Below, piece after piece: positions 1 to 9,164 of a stretch of DNA of 64,000 bases. The position numbers and the translations under genes are program-made. The first letter of the stretch is position 1. Each line of letters opens with the position of its first letter. This DNA comes from Paracoccus sp. MKU1. Lineage in GTDB: Bacteria; Pseudomonadota; Alphaproteobacteria; Rhodobacterales; Rhodobacteraceae. The notes beneath the pieces were generated by a model, which did no database searches, was not told the origin of the DNA, and saw only the letters and a list, made by a program, of their open reading frames with translations. The stretch covers positions 23 to 64,022 of the forward strand of contig NZ_LLWQ01000205.1 of NCBI RefSeq assembly GCF_001447385.1, written 5' to 3'.

Positions 1-277
1 CAATTATCTCGAGTTGATCATCATCATTTACATATAGAAAAACTTGCGGAACAGGCAGGCCCATCAAAAATGACTCAATAAGACGTGAGGCTTGTTCGAT
101 CTTCCAAACGTATTTCCGTTGATAGAATGGGACTATTATGTCGCCTTCATTCATCTTGTTTGCCAGAAGCTCGAGCGTCGGATCCGCCGGTGAAACAGAT
201 ATGTCAAACTCAACGAATGGTGTTTCGTCGTTCTCTTCTTCGGTGGTGAGTTCTTCACCCTCGATCTGTTCGTTCAC
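1..277 (-). CDS. DUF262 (GmrSD-type) protein, N-terminal part, runs off left edge
   Basis: An open frame starts at a GTG (275-277) behind a strong AGGAGGC ribosome site (284-290) and continues past base 1. The translation carries an acidic leader followed by INDIVPFYQRKYVW-like residues (seen: IIVPFYQRKYVWKIEQAS and RLIESFLMGLPVPQVFLY). That is the typical N-terminal signature of DUF262/ParB-like nuclease domains, found in GmrS-type restriction proteins and other defence-associated genes. Only about 92 residues are visible, so the C-terminal domain (HNH/DUF1524 or other) and precise function are unknown. It neighbours an integrase and a truncated ATPase gene, which suits a mobile defence region. 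Confidence 0.75.
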   Translation of the reverse strand, partial: MNEQIEGEELTTEEENDETPFVEFDISVSPADPTLELLANKMNEGDIIVPFYQRKYVWKIEQASRLIESFLMGLPVPQVFLYVNDDDQLEII

Positions 278-649
278 TGTATCGCCTCCTTGATAGGAAT
301 TTCCTCACATTCACGAGTTTCCATGCCGCCGTCAATGAGCAGACGCCAAGCAGCAGCGACAGCCTCGCGAGGCTGCTTGAGGCCATGGTGAGCGCAAGGC
401 GGGCGTGAACAAGCTTGATGCAGCGGTCGAAAACTCGACGGGCGGGAAGCAGCGCCCCCCGCAGCCTGAGCGACAGTTTTCGGGAATGCTGCCTCACATC
501 GGAGGTTGCGCCTGGCCGGCCGAAGAAGGACCGGCTCCGATCTCTTGCCGTGCCCGCCGCCATCATTCTCTTTCGGATACGCGACCTCGTGGCCCCCGAC
601 CGTCTGCTACGGGCCGGTCGGCAGGAAACCCGTCGACCGGGCTTCCAGA
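278..649. other. Gene-free stretch between DUF262 gene and integrase
   Basis: No reading frame here has a convincing start, ribosome site or recognisable product. The short minus-strand frame (to about 566) runs through the promoter and start of the DUF262 gene and shows no domain. The segment around 465-491 contains the string TTTCGGGAATGCTG, which recurs near 48220 in another gene-poor stretch. It may be a remnant of a common repeat or a decayed transposon. Confidence 0.5.
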
Positions 650-1282
650 CTACAGGTCTATCCCCTCTGACAGGGTTAGCGCGTCGTCAAGGTCGACACC
701 GAGGTATCGAACAGTGCTGTCCATCTTGGTGTGACCCAGCAGAAGCTGAACTGCACGCAGGTTACCGGTCTTCTTGTAGATTTGCGCCACCTTTGTCCGA
801 CGCATCGAATGCGTGCCATAGGCGCTCGGCTCGAGCCCTATCGATGTGACCCATTCACGCAAGATGCGGGCATACTGTCGCGTCGACAGATGAGCACTGT
901 GGTGGAGACGGCTGGGCCAGAGATGCTCCAGCCCAAGCATCTCTGGATCGGCGATCCAGCGTTCAAGCGACTGGCGTGTCGTTTCGGTGATCTCGAAGCG
1001 GACCGGCTTGCCCGTCTTGCTCTGGGTGACCGAGGCGCGCTCCTTCACCCTCCCCGCTGCGAAAACGTCCCGGACCTTCAGGCAGACCAAGTCGCAACCC
1101 CGAAGTTTGCTGTCGACCGCCATGTTGAACAACGCTAAGTCGCGTCGGTTATCCGCCATCTCTAGGCGGACGCGGATCGACCATACGTGTTTCGGCAGCA
1201 GGGGGCGCTTCTGGCCGATGATGCGCCCCTTGTTCCAGGCAGGACGTTCGGGCCGGATCGCAGGAAGATAGTCGGTGGACAT
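650..1282 (-). CDS. Tyrosine recombinase/integrase, catalytic-domain-only
   Basis: A 210-residue protein with the C-terminal catalytic fold of tyrosine recombinases. Catalytic residues visible are an Arg in KLRGCDLVCLKVRDV, the His-x-x-Arg pair in THSMRRTKVAQ, a His in QLLLGHTKMDS and the nucleophile Tyr in VRYLGVD. The usual N-terminal SAM-like core-binding domain is absent or very short, as in small phage-integrase-family proteins. The ATG at 1282 is chosen because GGAGGT lies just upstream; a longer reading without a ribosome site is possible. A second gene of exactly the same length and architecture lies at 45862-46494 in the same orientation, so the two bracket about 45 kb. Confidence 0.85.
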   Translation of the reverse strand: MSTDYLPAIRPERPAWNKGRIIGQKRPLLPKHVWSIRVRLEMADNRRDLALFNMAVDSKLRGCDLVCLKVRDVFAAGRVKERASVTQSKTGKPVRFEITETTRQSLERWIADPEMLGLEHLWPSRLHHSAHLSTRQYARILREWVTSIGLEPSAYGTHSMRRTKVAQIYKKTGNLRAVQLLLGHTKMDSTVRYLGVDLDDALTLSEGIDL

Positions 1283-1485
1283 AGCGTTACCTCCTGTCCT
1301 CCAGCCCCACCCTGACTTCGGATGATCCGACAGAATCGATAGTATCACGAGATGCCTGAGTCGTTCCGTGCAGTCTCGCGGGCGGGAAGCGGCCCTTCGC
1401 TGCGGCAAGGGTGAAGGGCCGGTTGATCTTTCCTCACAGGACCAGGACCTCCGTCCTGCAGCAATCGGCATTTAGGCGGCGCGAC

Positions 1486-2877
1486 CTACTTGGACTTTGG
1501 CTTCAAATTCAAATTGATCTTGGTACACCCGCAGCGTGCAGATTCCTTCGTTTTGCCAGCCTTTACAACATATATATGTTCGCCGCAGGTAGGGCATTCA
1601 AATTCGAGCTCTAACTGTTTGAAAGCGGCAACTACCGGCTCGAAATCCTGCCGCTGGAGGTTGACCCACTCGTTGTAATGGACTGCCGGATTGATTTCCC
1701 ATTGCTCACTTTGAGATTGGGTAACGGCATTGGCGAAGGTCACATGGCAGGCATTGATCTCGTCAAAGCGGGTGTTGTCGCTCCAGCTTTGCGCGGTCAC
1801 TTTGGCTTTCTTGTAGACTTCGTTCATTGCACTGATCGCGGCGGGCATTAGGTCGCCCAAGTCGTATTTACCATCGCTGCGATATTCGACGCGCCCGCCC
1901 AGCCGAGCAGACCATTCCGCTGCAATATATTCGAGGTAATGCCGCAGCTGACTGGCAGCGGCGCGTATCTCATTCGCCGCGACCAGCGCATCAACCTCGG
2001 CCCATACATCGGTCTGTTTCCATTCCTTCGGGCCATGATCGACATGCCATTTGCGAAAGGTTATCGCGCTCTTGGCCGGGATGAGCTTGCTACTTTTCAT
2101 GTGGTTGAGCCACACCGGGTCGTGTGTGGTGAGCACGAACTGGGTGGTGGGGAACTTGGTTCTGAGCAGTGTGCAAACTTCGCGCCGGTGCCCAGCATCG
2201 ACCGACATTAATACATCGTCCAGAACGGCGAACGTGAACTGATTGCCGAGCAAATGCTTCATCAAAGCGAGGTAGAGACACAAGCCCATACCGTCCTGAT
2301 GGCCTTCGCTGTGATACGCACCCGGAGGGAAGAAGCCCTTGCCATAGAAATCGACCTCGAAGCCCAGTTTGCCAAGCGAGGGCGTAAGCTGAGCCTCAAA
2401 CTTGCTTTCATCGTCGCCGTTGATGTCACGATAATAGCTTCGAAATTCCGCCTCTACGTCTTTGTAAATGGCCTCGAGTGCCTTGTCGGTAGTTGTGCCA
2501 TACAGCGCATGGACCTTGGCGGCGGTGTCGGCCTTGGCTTTCCCCGCCGCATATTTCGTCATCGCCTGACGCCACGCTTCCAAGCGTTCCTGCCCGACGG
2601 TCAGGTAATCGCGCGCCGCATCGCGGTCGGTCGGCTCCGGCAGTGCCTCCACGCTCGCGGTCAGCGTCGCGATATGGTCTAGCGCAAATTGGATGTCCTC
2701 CCAATCTGTATCGAGCGCCGCGATAGTGGCGTCCAGCGGCAGAAAGTTGCGCAACACTTCGGCGCGGCGGTCGGCTTCTTTGGCCACTACCGCGAACGGC
2801 TCAAATGCGAGCGGGGTGGGAAGGTCACGGGCATAGACCGCCAATTGCCGCAACATCGGCCGCAACCCTTCCAACAC
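1486..2877 (-). pseudogene. C-terminal remnant of an SMC/RecF-like AAA ATPase gene, cut by IS3
   Basis: The 463-codon frame is open into the IS3 end at 2878, so the N-terminal part with the Walker A site is missing. The remaining part has coiled-coil-like helices, then a Walker B/D-loop (FAVLDDVLMSVDAGHRREV) and an H-loop (FVLTTHDPVWL). This is the C-terminal half of an ABC/SMC-type ATPase head. The tail carries a zinc ribbon (CPTCGEH ... CGC). Large ATPases of this type are often in phage-defence modules, which fits the DUF262 neighbour, but the specific family is not identified. The missing 5' portion does not occur on the far side of the IS, which implies an adjacent deletion. Confidence 0.75.
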
Positions 2878-2895
2878 TGACCTGCCCCTGAACTT

Positions 2896-3825
2896 TCATC
2901 CAGCCGCGACCGGAGCCCGGTTAGTGTTTACGCCAATTGGCGCAGGTTGAGCAATCGCCCGACGCGCGGAGCTTTCATCTCGCGCAGCGGGGCGGGCGAT
3001 TGCGGCGGTCAGGGTCCGCGCGTAGTCAGCCGGGGCCTGGTAGTCCAAGGCCGAGTGCGGGCGTTCGGTGTTGTAGTCGGCAGCCCAGGCGGCGATCACG
3101 ATACGGGCATGGGCCAGGTTGCGGAACATGGTCTCGTTGAGCAGCTCGTCCCGCATCCGCCCGTTGAAACTTTCCACAAATCCGTTCTGCATCGGCTTGC
3201 CCGGGGCGATGTAATGCCACTCAATGTCGCGATCGGCGGCAAAGGTTAAGATCGCGTTACTGGTCAGTTCGGTGCCGTTGTCAGAGACGATCATCCCGGG
3301 CTTTCCGCGGCGTTCGATCAGGGCGGCCAGTTCTCGCGCCACGCGCCGCCCCGAGATTGAGGTGTCCGGGATCGCCGCCAAACATTCCCGGGTCACGTCA
3401 TCGACGATGTTCAGCACCCGGAATCTTCGCCCGCAATCGAACTGGTCATGGACGAAATCCAGCGACCAGCGTGCATTGGGCCGCGCCTCGACCAGGATAG
3501 GGGCCCGTGTTCCGACCGCCTTGCGCCGCGCCTTCCGCTTGCGCACCGTCAGCCCTTCTTCGCGGTAGAGCCGATAGATCCGATTGATCCCCGAGGGCTC
3601 GCCCTCGCGGCGCAGCAATACGAACAAGCGCCGGTAACCGAACCGCCGGCGCTCGTTGGCCAAGTCCCGCAACCGACCGCGTAACGCCGTATCCGGCGCG
3701 CGTCGGGATCGATAGCGGATCATCATTCGATCCGCGCCGACGATGTGACAGGCCCGCCGTTCCGAGAGGCCATGCTCGGCCCGAAGATACGCAACGGCTT
3801 CACGCTTCACGGCGGGCCCTACCAC
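2896..3825 (-). CDS. IS3-family transposase OrfB (DDE integrase)
   Basis: A 309-residue protein with an HTH_21-like N-terminal region (about 45-100) and an rve integrase core. The catalytic triad is visible as Asp in SLDFVHDQ, Asp in [10 protein letters not shown] and Glu in [13 protein letters not shown]. It overlaps the orfA gene by 7 bases in a different frame. IS3 elements normally produce the active OrfAB fusion by -1 programmed frameshifting in such an overlap. Reading frame and motifs are intact, so the protein may be functional. Confidence 0.92.
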   Translation of the reverse strand: MVGPAVKREAVAYLRAEHGLSERRACHIVGADRMMIRYRSRRAPDTALRGRLRDLANERRRFGYRRLFVLLRREGEPSGINRIYRLYREEGLTVRKRKARRKAVGTRAPILVEARPNARWSLDFVHDQFDCGRRFRVLNIVDDVTRECLAAIPDTSISGRRVARELAALIERRGKPGMIVSDNGTELTSNAILTFAADRDIEWHYIAPGKPMQNGFVESFNGRMRDELLNETMFRNLAHARIVIAAWAADYNTERPHSALDYQAPADYARTLTAAIARPAARDESSARRAIAQPAPIGVNTNRAPVAAG

Positions 3826-4085
3826 TTTTTTGCAACCAGGTCCTTCATCGCCGCCAGATCCAGCATCTGCTCGGCCAGCAGCTTCTTCAGCTTGGCGTTC
3901 TCATCCTCGAGCCCCTTCAGCCGCTTCGCCTCCGACACCGTCATGCCGCCGAACTTGGCCTTCCAGTTGTAGAAGGTGCCTTCCGACATGCCGTGCTTGC
4001 GGCACAGGTCAGCGCACTTCGCGCCTGCCTCATGCTCTGCCAGGATGCCGATGATCTGTTCGTCCGTGAATCTCGTTCGCTTCAT
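3819..4085 (-). CDS. IS3-family transposase OrfA (helix-turn-helix)
   Basis: An 88-residue HTH_8 transposase subunit beginning [20 protein letters not shown], with the helix-turn-helix at about 10-50 and a leucine-zipper-like stretch ([19 protein letters not shown]) at 60-80. It binds IS ends and pairs with OrfB, whose gene it overlaps. It is complete in length for the family and starts at an ATG about 63 bases inside the right terminal repeat. Confidence 0.9.
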   Translation of the reverse strand: MKRTRFTDEQIIGILAEHEAGAKCADLCRKHGMSEGTFYNWKAKFGGMTVSEAKRLKGLEDENAKLKKLLAEQMLDLAAMKDLVAKKW

Positions 4086-4148
4086 TGTCCGTCCTCAAGT
4101 TGGGCCGGACTCTAATCGCATCTGGAGGAAAAATCCCGGGGCAGGTCA

Positions 4149-4391
4149 CGGCGCATAACGGGGATCGCGCAGCCACTTGAAGATCAGGTTCGCGTTCACC
4201 GCGTAGCGCCGCGCCACCTGAGCCACGGAAACGCCCGGCGCCGCCGTCTGGAAACAGATAGAACGCTTCTCCTCATCCGTCCAAAGTCGCTTCGTCCGAC
4301 GCGCCACGCCATCACCATAGTGTCCACTATCAATGGTGGACACTATCCGCCTCTTTCACCACGCGGCAGGGCGGTCAGGCCGGACGCTTAC
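4149..4391 (-). mobile_element. IS66-family end fragment with tnpA 5' part, cut by IS3
   Basis: This is almost identical to the left end of the intact IS66 at 6845-9212. It encodes the first about 65 residues of TnpA ([20 protein letters not shown]...) on the minus strand and ends with the terminal repeat GACGCTTAC at 4391. The IS3 terminal repeat abuts it at 4148/4149 exactly inside tnpA. The piece is therefore a dead relic that received the IS3 insertion. On its other side it sits inside an IS5-type transposase gene. Confidence 0.85.
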
Positions 4392-4705
4392 GCGACTACA
4401 CAGGCGCCGCGGCTCTTCTGGGCAGTCTGCCGAAGGCGGGTTGGCTGCTGGCTAACAGGGGCTACGACGCTGATTGGTTCAGAGAAGCGTTGAAAGACAG
4501 GGGGATAAAGGTCTGCATCCCCGGTCGAAAGTCCCGCAGGAAGGCCGTCAAATACGACAAGCGGCGCTACAAACGGCGCAACCGCATCGAGATCATGTTC
4601 GGCCGTCTGAAGGATTGGCGGCGCGTCGCCACCCGATACGACCGCTGCCCGGAAACCTTCTTCTCCGCGATCATGCTCGCCGCAACCGTCTTGTTCTGGC
4701 TGTGA
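4392..4705 (+). pseudogene. IS5-family transposase C-terminal fragment
   Basis: From 4397 an open frame without its own start reads YTGAAALLGSLPKAGWLLAN, then RGYDADWFREALK, then KDRGIKVCIPGRKSRRK and RRYKRRNRIEIMFGRLKDWR. This is the conserved C-terminal third of IS5/IS427-type DDE transposases, including the Glu in NRIEIMFGRL. It ends at a normal stop at 4705. The 5' part is missing because the IS66 end at 4391 is inserted into it. Confidence 0.85.
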
Positions 4706-4747
4706 AATTCAATGAGTCTGGACCCTAGCTGACAATCCTCATTACTC

Positions 4748-6166
4748 TCAAAGAAGCGGTGCCCAAAGCCGCGCAAGAGGCGAACTGATCCGGATGTGAA
4801 GCGGCTGATCGACAAGCGCGCTGATCAGTTCATCGCTCTGTACAAAATCGTCAGACAGCATGCGCTCCACGTCGGACGCAAAGGCCCCGTCTGCGACGAA
4901 GACCATGCTCTCGAAATTGAGCCGGAAGGAACGGTTGTCGAGGTTCGCGGTCCCGACCGCTGCCAGATCGTCATCCACGAGAATGACCTTCTGGTGCAAA
5001 AAGCCGTCGCAATAGCGGAAGAACCGCACGCCTGTTGCACGCAATTCGTCGAAATAGGCGTGCGAAGCGAGCCACGGCAGATAATGGTCGATCGTGGAGG
5101 GGAGCAGAATCCGCACATCCCGACCTGCAAGGGCCGCAGAGACGAGCGCGGACATGATGTCGGTGTCCGGTACGAAATAGGGCGAGGCGATCCAGATCCT
5201 GTCCCGGGCAGCCGTGATCGCGGTGAAGAACATCAGGCTACCGCTGTCGATCGGGTCTCCGGGCCCCGTTGGCACTAGGGCTGCAAGCGTCGCGTTTTCC
5301 GGGTCCGTCGCGTCACCCGCCTCCCATGGCAAATCGTCCGTCAGGGACTCGCCGCTGGCCCAATGCCAGTCCTCCGCGAAAACGGCTTGTATCTGCCCCG
5401 CGACCGGCCCCCGGATCTCGACATGTGTGTCTCTCCAGCGGCCGAACTGCGGGTCAAGGCCGAGATACTCGTCGCCCACGTTGTGCCCGCCGACAAAGGC
5501 CACGTCACCGTCGACGACAACCGTTTTGCGATGATTACGAAAGTTGATCTCCAACCGCGATGTTGGACCTCTGGAGTGATCCGGGTTCAGCACGGCGACA
5601 CCGGCGTCGCGCAATCTGGCGGCCCAGGCCTCCGGCAGTTTCTGGCTGCCCACCCCGTCATACATCACGCGGACCTTCACGCCGCGCGCGGCGGCAGCAA
5701 CGAGGTGATCCGCCAAGCGCCGTCCAAGCCCGTCGTCTCGTATGATGTAGAACTGCACACATACGCTTTCGCGCGCGCTGTCGACCACTGCGCAGATGGC
5801 ATCGAAGGTCGCGCCGCCGTCGATCAGCAGCCGGACCTCATTTCCGCCGGTAAAGGGCAGTCCCCCGATGCGTTCGAGCGCGCGCAGCGTTTTCTCCCGT
5901 TCAAACGGGAGGGTGCCTCTGCTCGCTTCGGTATCTTGTATGCTGAACAGGTCATGGCTTTCTCGCCATGCCGCGCGATAGTCGCGGACTTTGCGGCGAC
6001 CGAGCACAAGGAAGGCTGGAACGCCGAACCACGGCGATGAAACGAGAAAGACGACCCAAGCGGCTGCACCCTGTGGCGTGCGCGCCGATGCAATCGCGGC
6101 CCAGACGCAATAGGCGACTGCCAAGGCGCCAAAAACAGCCAGTATTGTCGCAAGAACTGTCGTCAC
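4748..6166 (-). CDS. cls: Cardiolipin synthase / phospholipase D family protein
   Basis: A 472-residue protein with two hydrophobic N-terminal segments (about 3-25 and 35-55) followed by two phospholipase-D domains. Both HKD motifs are present: HRKTVVVDGDVAFVGG near residue 212 and HQKVILVDDDLAAVGTANLD near residue 391. This matches the ClsA layout, in which two phosphatidylglycerols are condensed to cardiolipin and glycerol at the inner membrane. A GTG at 6164-6166 is the most upstream reasonable start. The gene is an isolated unit between IS remnants. Membrane remodelling would fit with the adjacent stress locus, but that link is inference; a second chromosomal cls is likely in the host. 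Confidence 0.88.
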   Translation of the reverse strand: MTTVLATILAVFGALAVAYCVWAAIASARTPQGAAAWVVFLVSSPWFGVPAFLVLGRRKVRDYRAAWRESHDLFSIQDTEASRGTLPFEREKTLRALERIGGLPFTGGNEVRLLIDGGATFDAICAVVDSARESVCVQFYIIRDDGLGRRLADHLVAAAARGVKVRVMYDGVGSQKLPEAWAARLRDAGVAVLNPDHSRGPTSRLEINFRNHRKTVVVDGDVAFVGGHNVGDEYLGLDPQFGRWRDTHVEIRGPVAGQIQAVFAEDWHWASGESLTDDLPWEAGDATDPENATLAALVPTGPGDPIDSGSLMFFTAITAARDRIWIASPYFVPDTDIMSALVSAALAGRDVRILLPSTIDHYLPWLASHAYFDELRATGVRFFRYCDGFLHQKVILVDDDLAAVGTANLDNRSFRLNFESMVFVADGAFASDVERMLSDDFVQSDELISALVDQPLHIRISSPLARLWAPLL

Positions 6167-6387
6167 CTGGCGAGCGGCTCCCGAGTCAAAGAGTAAAATA
6201 GCGCGCTTATCGTAGCAGCGATTTTAGAAACGGAAATGGTCGTGTCGCGAAGGTGGTGGAAATTGCCGAGCAGCGGGCTCCGGGCATGTAACGTTGGCTC
6301 CAGTCAGGGGCGTTGATGATGTGACCGCCCCCCGACGGCATCGCTGTGCCAAGGTGGGTCTGCGAGGATCCACAGAGAGGAGCGGTC

Positions 6388-6537
6388 ATGTCGGAGATTA
6401 TCACGGTTGGGCTCGACCTGGCGAAGAATGTGTTTCAGGCGCATGGGGCTGATGCATCCGGGCGCGCGTTGCTGCGCAAGAAGCTGAGACGGGACCAAGT
6501 GCTGGCGTTTTTCGGTCAGTTGCCGCCCTGCGTGGTG
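6388..6537 (+). pseudogene. IS110-family transposase N-terminal fragment
   Basis: It starts with ATG behind GAGAGGAGCGGTC and encodes MSEIITVGLDLAKNVFQAHG followed by ALLRKKLRRDQVLAFFGQLP. This is the DEDD-transposase N-terminus of IS110 elements, with the first catalytic Asp in GLDLAKN. The frame is interrupted near 6537, where the sequence switches to an IS66 tnpC fragment in opposite orientation. About 100 bases upstream (6290-6387) probably belong to the IS110 end. Confidence 0.8.
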
Positions 6538-6844
6538 GACGACGCCATCGGTGCAGGAGCGGCAGGCATACTTCGGGCGGCGGGTGACGATGACACGGAA
6601 CTGGGCGGGCACGATGTCGAGCCGTTCCGAGACATCTTCCCCGATGCAGTGCAAGCAGCCGCCGCAGGCGCAGGTCAGGCTGTCCGGTTCGATGACCTCC
6701 TCGATGCGCGGCAGGTGCTTTGGCAGCGATCCACGATTGGCGGCACGCGGTTTGGCAGGGCGCTTGGCGGCCCAATCCTCGGCATCCTCTTCGGCATGGA
6801 TCACCGCCATCGCAGTTTCCAGATCTTCCAGCGCCAGTTCGAAC
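6538..6844 (-). pseudogene. IS66-family tnpC internal fragment
   Basis: On the minus strand this piece encodes a stretch of IS66 TnpC including LPKHLPRIEEVIEPDSLTC, the zinc-finger-like Cys cluster (CACGGCLHCIGEDVSERLD) and VIVTRRPKYACRSCTDG. It lacks both the start and the catalytic domain. It is distinct from the neighbouring intact IS66, whose terminal repeat begins at 6845 exactly where this fragment stops, so the intact element inserted into this older copy. The other edge abuts the IS110 fragment. Confidence 0.8.
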
Positions 6845-6864
6845 GTAAGCGTCCGGCCTGAGCG

Positions 6865-8364
6865 CTACCCGGGCCATTTCCAAGGCAGCAGGTCATCGAC
6901 CTTTGTGATCTTGTAATCAGGGATACGGGCCAGGGTGTCGGCGAGCCAGGCATGGGGATCGCTGACGTTGAGCTTGGCTGTTTCGATCAGGGTGTAGGCG
7001 ATGGCGGCGGCCTTTCCACCTGCCTCGGAACCGACGAATAGGTAGTTTTTCCGCCCGAGGGCGATGGCGCGCATGCCGCGTTCGGCGGCGTTGTTGTCGA
7101 GTTCGAGGATGCCGTTGTCGAGGTAGGGGCGCAGGCGTTCCATCCTGGTGAGGGCGTATCGGATGGCGGCCGCTAGCGGGGATTTCCCCGAGATCGTGGT
7201 GAGTTGCATGGCCAGCCAGACTTCCAGGTCATCGAAGACCGGGGCGGCATGTGCCTTACGGAGTTCGGCGCGGCGGTCCGGTGGCGAACCTCGGGCTTCC
7301 TTCTCGACGGCATAGAGCCGGGCGATGCGGCCGATGGCCTCCTCAGCGATCGGCGAACCTTGCGATCGGTGGATGTCCACGAACTTGCGCCTGACATGGG
7401 CCATGCAGGCGACCTCGCGGATGGCGCCGGAACGGTAGAGATCCTCGAACCCGGCATAGCCGTCGGCATGCATCCAGCCGCGGAAACGGGCCAGATGATC
7501 CTTGGGGTGCTGACCCTTGCGGTCGCCCGAGAAGCGATACCATGCGGCAGGCGGAGCATCGCCATCCCATGGGCGCTCATCGCGGGCATAGGTCCAGAGC
7601 CGGGCCGTCTGGGTCTTGCCGGTGCCGGGCGCCAGCATCCGCACCGGCGTATCGTCGGCGAAGATCGCCTCGGCCGACAGGACATGGCGCCCGATGGCCT
7701 CGGCCAGTGGCTCCAGAAGGGTGGTGGTCTTGCCGACCCAGTCGGCCAGGGTCGATCGGTCGAGATCGAGCCCTTCGCGGCCGAAGATCTGGCTCTGGCG
7801 ATAGAGGGGGAGATGGTCGGCATACTTGCTGACCAGCACATGGGCCAGCAGACCCGGCCCGGGGCGACCGCGCTCGATCGGGCGCGACGGCAGCGGGGCC
7901 TGGACGAAGCGTTCGCAGCAAGCGCAGGTCAGCCGGGGGCGGACAATCCGGTTCACGATGAAGCGCCCAGGAACATACTCCAGCTCTTCCGTGACGTCCT
8001 CGCCGATCCGGCGCAGGCGACCGCCGCAATCGGCACAGGCATCGGCGCCGGGCATCAGTTCCACCTCCATCCGGGGGATATGATCCGGGATCGGACGGCG
8101 CTTGGGTTTGCCCTTCTCCTCGATGTCCGGCAGACGCATCCGCGCCGTCATCGCGGCGGCCGCGATCTCGCTGGCCTCAAGAGCCAACTGAAGCTGTTCT
8201 GCCGTCTCCGAGGACGCGCCGAACCGGTGTGCCCGGTGCCCGGCCAGTTGGTGCCGCAGCCTCTCGATCAGGATCGCCTGCGCCTTCACCTCGGCCAGAA
8301 GCCGCGCGGTGAAGCTGCGCAACTCCTCGGGATCTTCCGGCAGGGTCAGGGTCTGATCGAGCAT
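6865..8364 (-). CDS. tnpC: IS66-family transposase TnpC
   Basis: A 499-residue protein with the N-terminal coiled coil (TnpC leucine-zipper region), a zinc-finger-like Cys motif (CADCGGRLRRIGEDVTEELE) and a DDE core. Visible catalytic-region landmarks are ADDTPVRMLAPG, HADGYAGFEDLY and the terminal ELDNNAAERGMRAIALGRKN segment. Length is normal for IS66 TnpC. It is the last gene of the element, about 60 bases after tnpB. Confidence 0.93.
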   Translation of the reverse strand: MLDQTLTLPEDPEELRSFTARLLAEVKAQAILIERLRHQLAGHRAHRFGASSETAEQLQLALEASEIAAAAMTARMRLPDIEEKGKPKRRPIPDHIPRMEVELMPGADACADCGGRLRRIGEDVTEELEYVPGRFIVNRIVRPRLTCACCERFVQAPLPSRPIERGRPGPGLLAHVLVSKYADHLPLYRQSQIFGREGLDLDRSTLADWVGKTTTLLEPLAEAIGRHVLSAEAIFADDTPVRMLAPGTGKTQTARLWTYARDERPWDGDAPPAAWYRFSGDRKGQHPKDHLARFRGWMHADGYAGFEDLYRSGAIREVACMAHVRRKFVDIHRSQGSPIAEEAIGRIARLYAVEKEARGSPPDRRAELRKAHAAPVFDDLEVWLAMQLTTISGKSPLAAAIRYALTRMERLRPYLDNGILELDNNAAERGMRAIALGRKNYLFVGSEAGGKAAAIAYTLIETAKLNVSDPHAWLADTLARIPDYKITKVDDLLPWKWPG

Positions 8365-8424
8365 GCAAGGAGTTTATCCCACGGGATTCCTTATGGGAAT
8401 CATTCTCTTGTGGCCCCCCCCTGA

Positions 8425-8772
8425 TTATCCCGCTGCCAAGGGCCGCCACGTTCGCTCCGGGGCACGCCAGTCGATCCCTTCCAGGAGCATCGACAACTGC
8501 GCCGGTGTCAGCGCCACCTTCCCCTCCTTGGCCGAGGGCCAGACGAACCGGCCCCGCTCCAGCCGCTTCATGAACATGCAGGCCCCCTGGCCATCCCACC
8601 AGATGACCTTCACCAGATCACCGCGACGGCCGCGGAAGACGAAGAGATGCCCGCCGAAAGGATCCTGCTTCAGCACCGCCTCGGCCTGCGCCGCCAAGGA
8701 AGCAAAGCCCTTGCGCATGTCGGTGACCCCGGCAGCCAGCCAGACCCGCGTGTTGGCCGGAACCGGGATCAC
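8425..8772 (-). CDS. tnpB: IS66-family accessory protein TnpB
   Basis: A 115-residue Orf2/TnpB protein with the family hallmarks [36 protein letters not shown] and [19 protein letters not shown]. TnpB is needed for IS66 transposition, although its biochemical role is unclear. It overlaps the tnpA stop by four bases, which indicates translational coupling. Confidence 0.93.
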   Translation of the reverse strand: MIPVPANTRVWLAAGVTDMRKGFASLAAQAEAVLKQDPFGGHLFVFRGRRGDLVKVIWWDGQGACMFMKRLERGRFVWPSAKEGKVALTPAQLSMLLEGIDWRAPERTWRPLAAG

Positions 8773-9164
8773 GCCGAAAGTCCCCGGATCAGCCGCGCCA
8801 GCGCCTCAGGATCATAGCTGCCGCTGATCCGCATCCGGTGACCGCCCGCCAGCTCGATCTCGATGTGGTTCTCGGCGGCAGGTGCCGCCGGAGTAGACCT
8901 GGTCTCCGCGACGATCTCTACGGGCAGAAACCGCGCCTCCTCTGCTGGGCGCGCAACCGAGGTGGGGTCCGGCGCATAACGGGGATCGCGCAGCCACTTG
9001 AAGATCAGGTTCGCGTTCACCGCGTAGCGCCGCGCCACCTGAGCCACGGAAACGCCCGGCGCCGCCGTCTGGAAACAGATCGAACGCTTCTCCTCATCCG
9101 TCCAAAGTCGCTTCGTCCGACGCGCCACGCCATCACCATAGTGTCCACTATCAATGGTGGACAC
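8769..9164 (-). CDS. tnpA: IS66-family accessory protein TnpA (HTH)
   Basis: A 131-residue protein with a helix-turn-helix (about 18-62: [20 protein letters not shown], then [20 protein letters not shown]) typical of the IS66 first gene. It is first in the element; the terminal inverted repeat lies 48 bases upstream of its ATG. The first 65 residues are also encoded by the relic at 4149-4391. Confidence 0.92.
   Translation of the reverse strand: MSTIDSGHYGDGVARRTKRLWTDEEKRSICFQTAAPGVSVAQVARRYAVNANLIFKWLRDPRYAPDPTSVARPAEEARFLPVEIVAETRSTPAAPAAENHIEIELAGGHRMRISGSYDPEALARLIRGLSA

Larger units (their letters stand above)
2878..4148 (-). mobile_element. IS3-family insertion sequence (IS407-like group), complete
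   Basis: The element is bounded by terminal inverted repeats TGACCTGCCCC at 2878-2888 and its complement ending at 4148. It carries the orfA/orfB pair on the minus strand. Flanking bases are ACAC on the left and CGGC on the right, so no target duplication is visible. The left flank is the ATPase gene and the right flank an IS66 tnpA fragment. The lack of a duplication and the unrelated flanks suggest that recombination or an adjacent deletion followed insertion. Confidence 0.85.

Noticed and set aside
255-566. 103-codon minus-strand frame near the left edge
   Set aside because: It overlaps the promoter and start of the DUF262 gene and has no ribosome site or recognisable domain.
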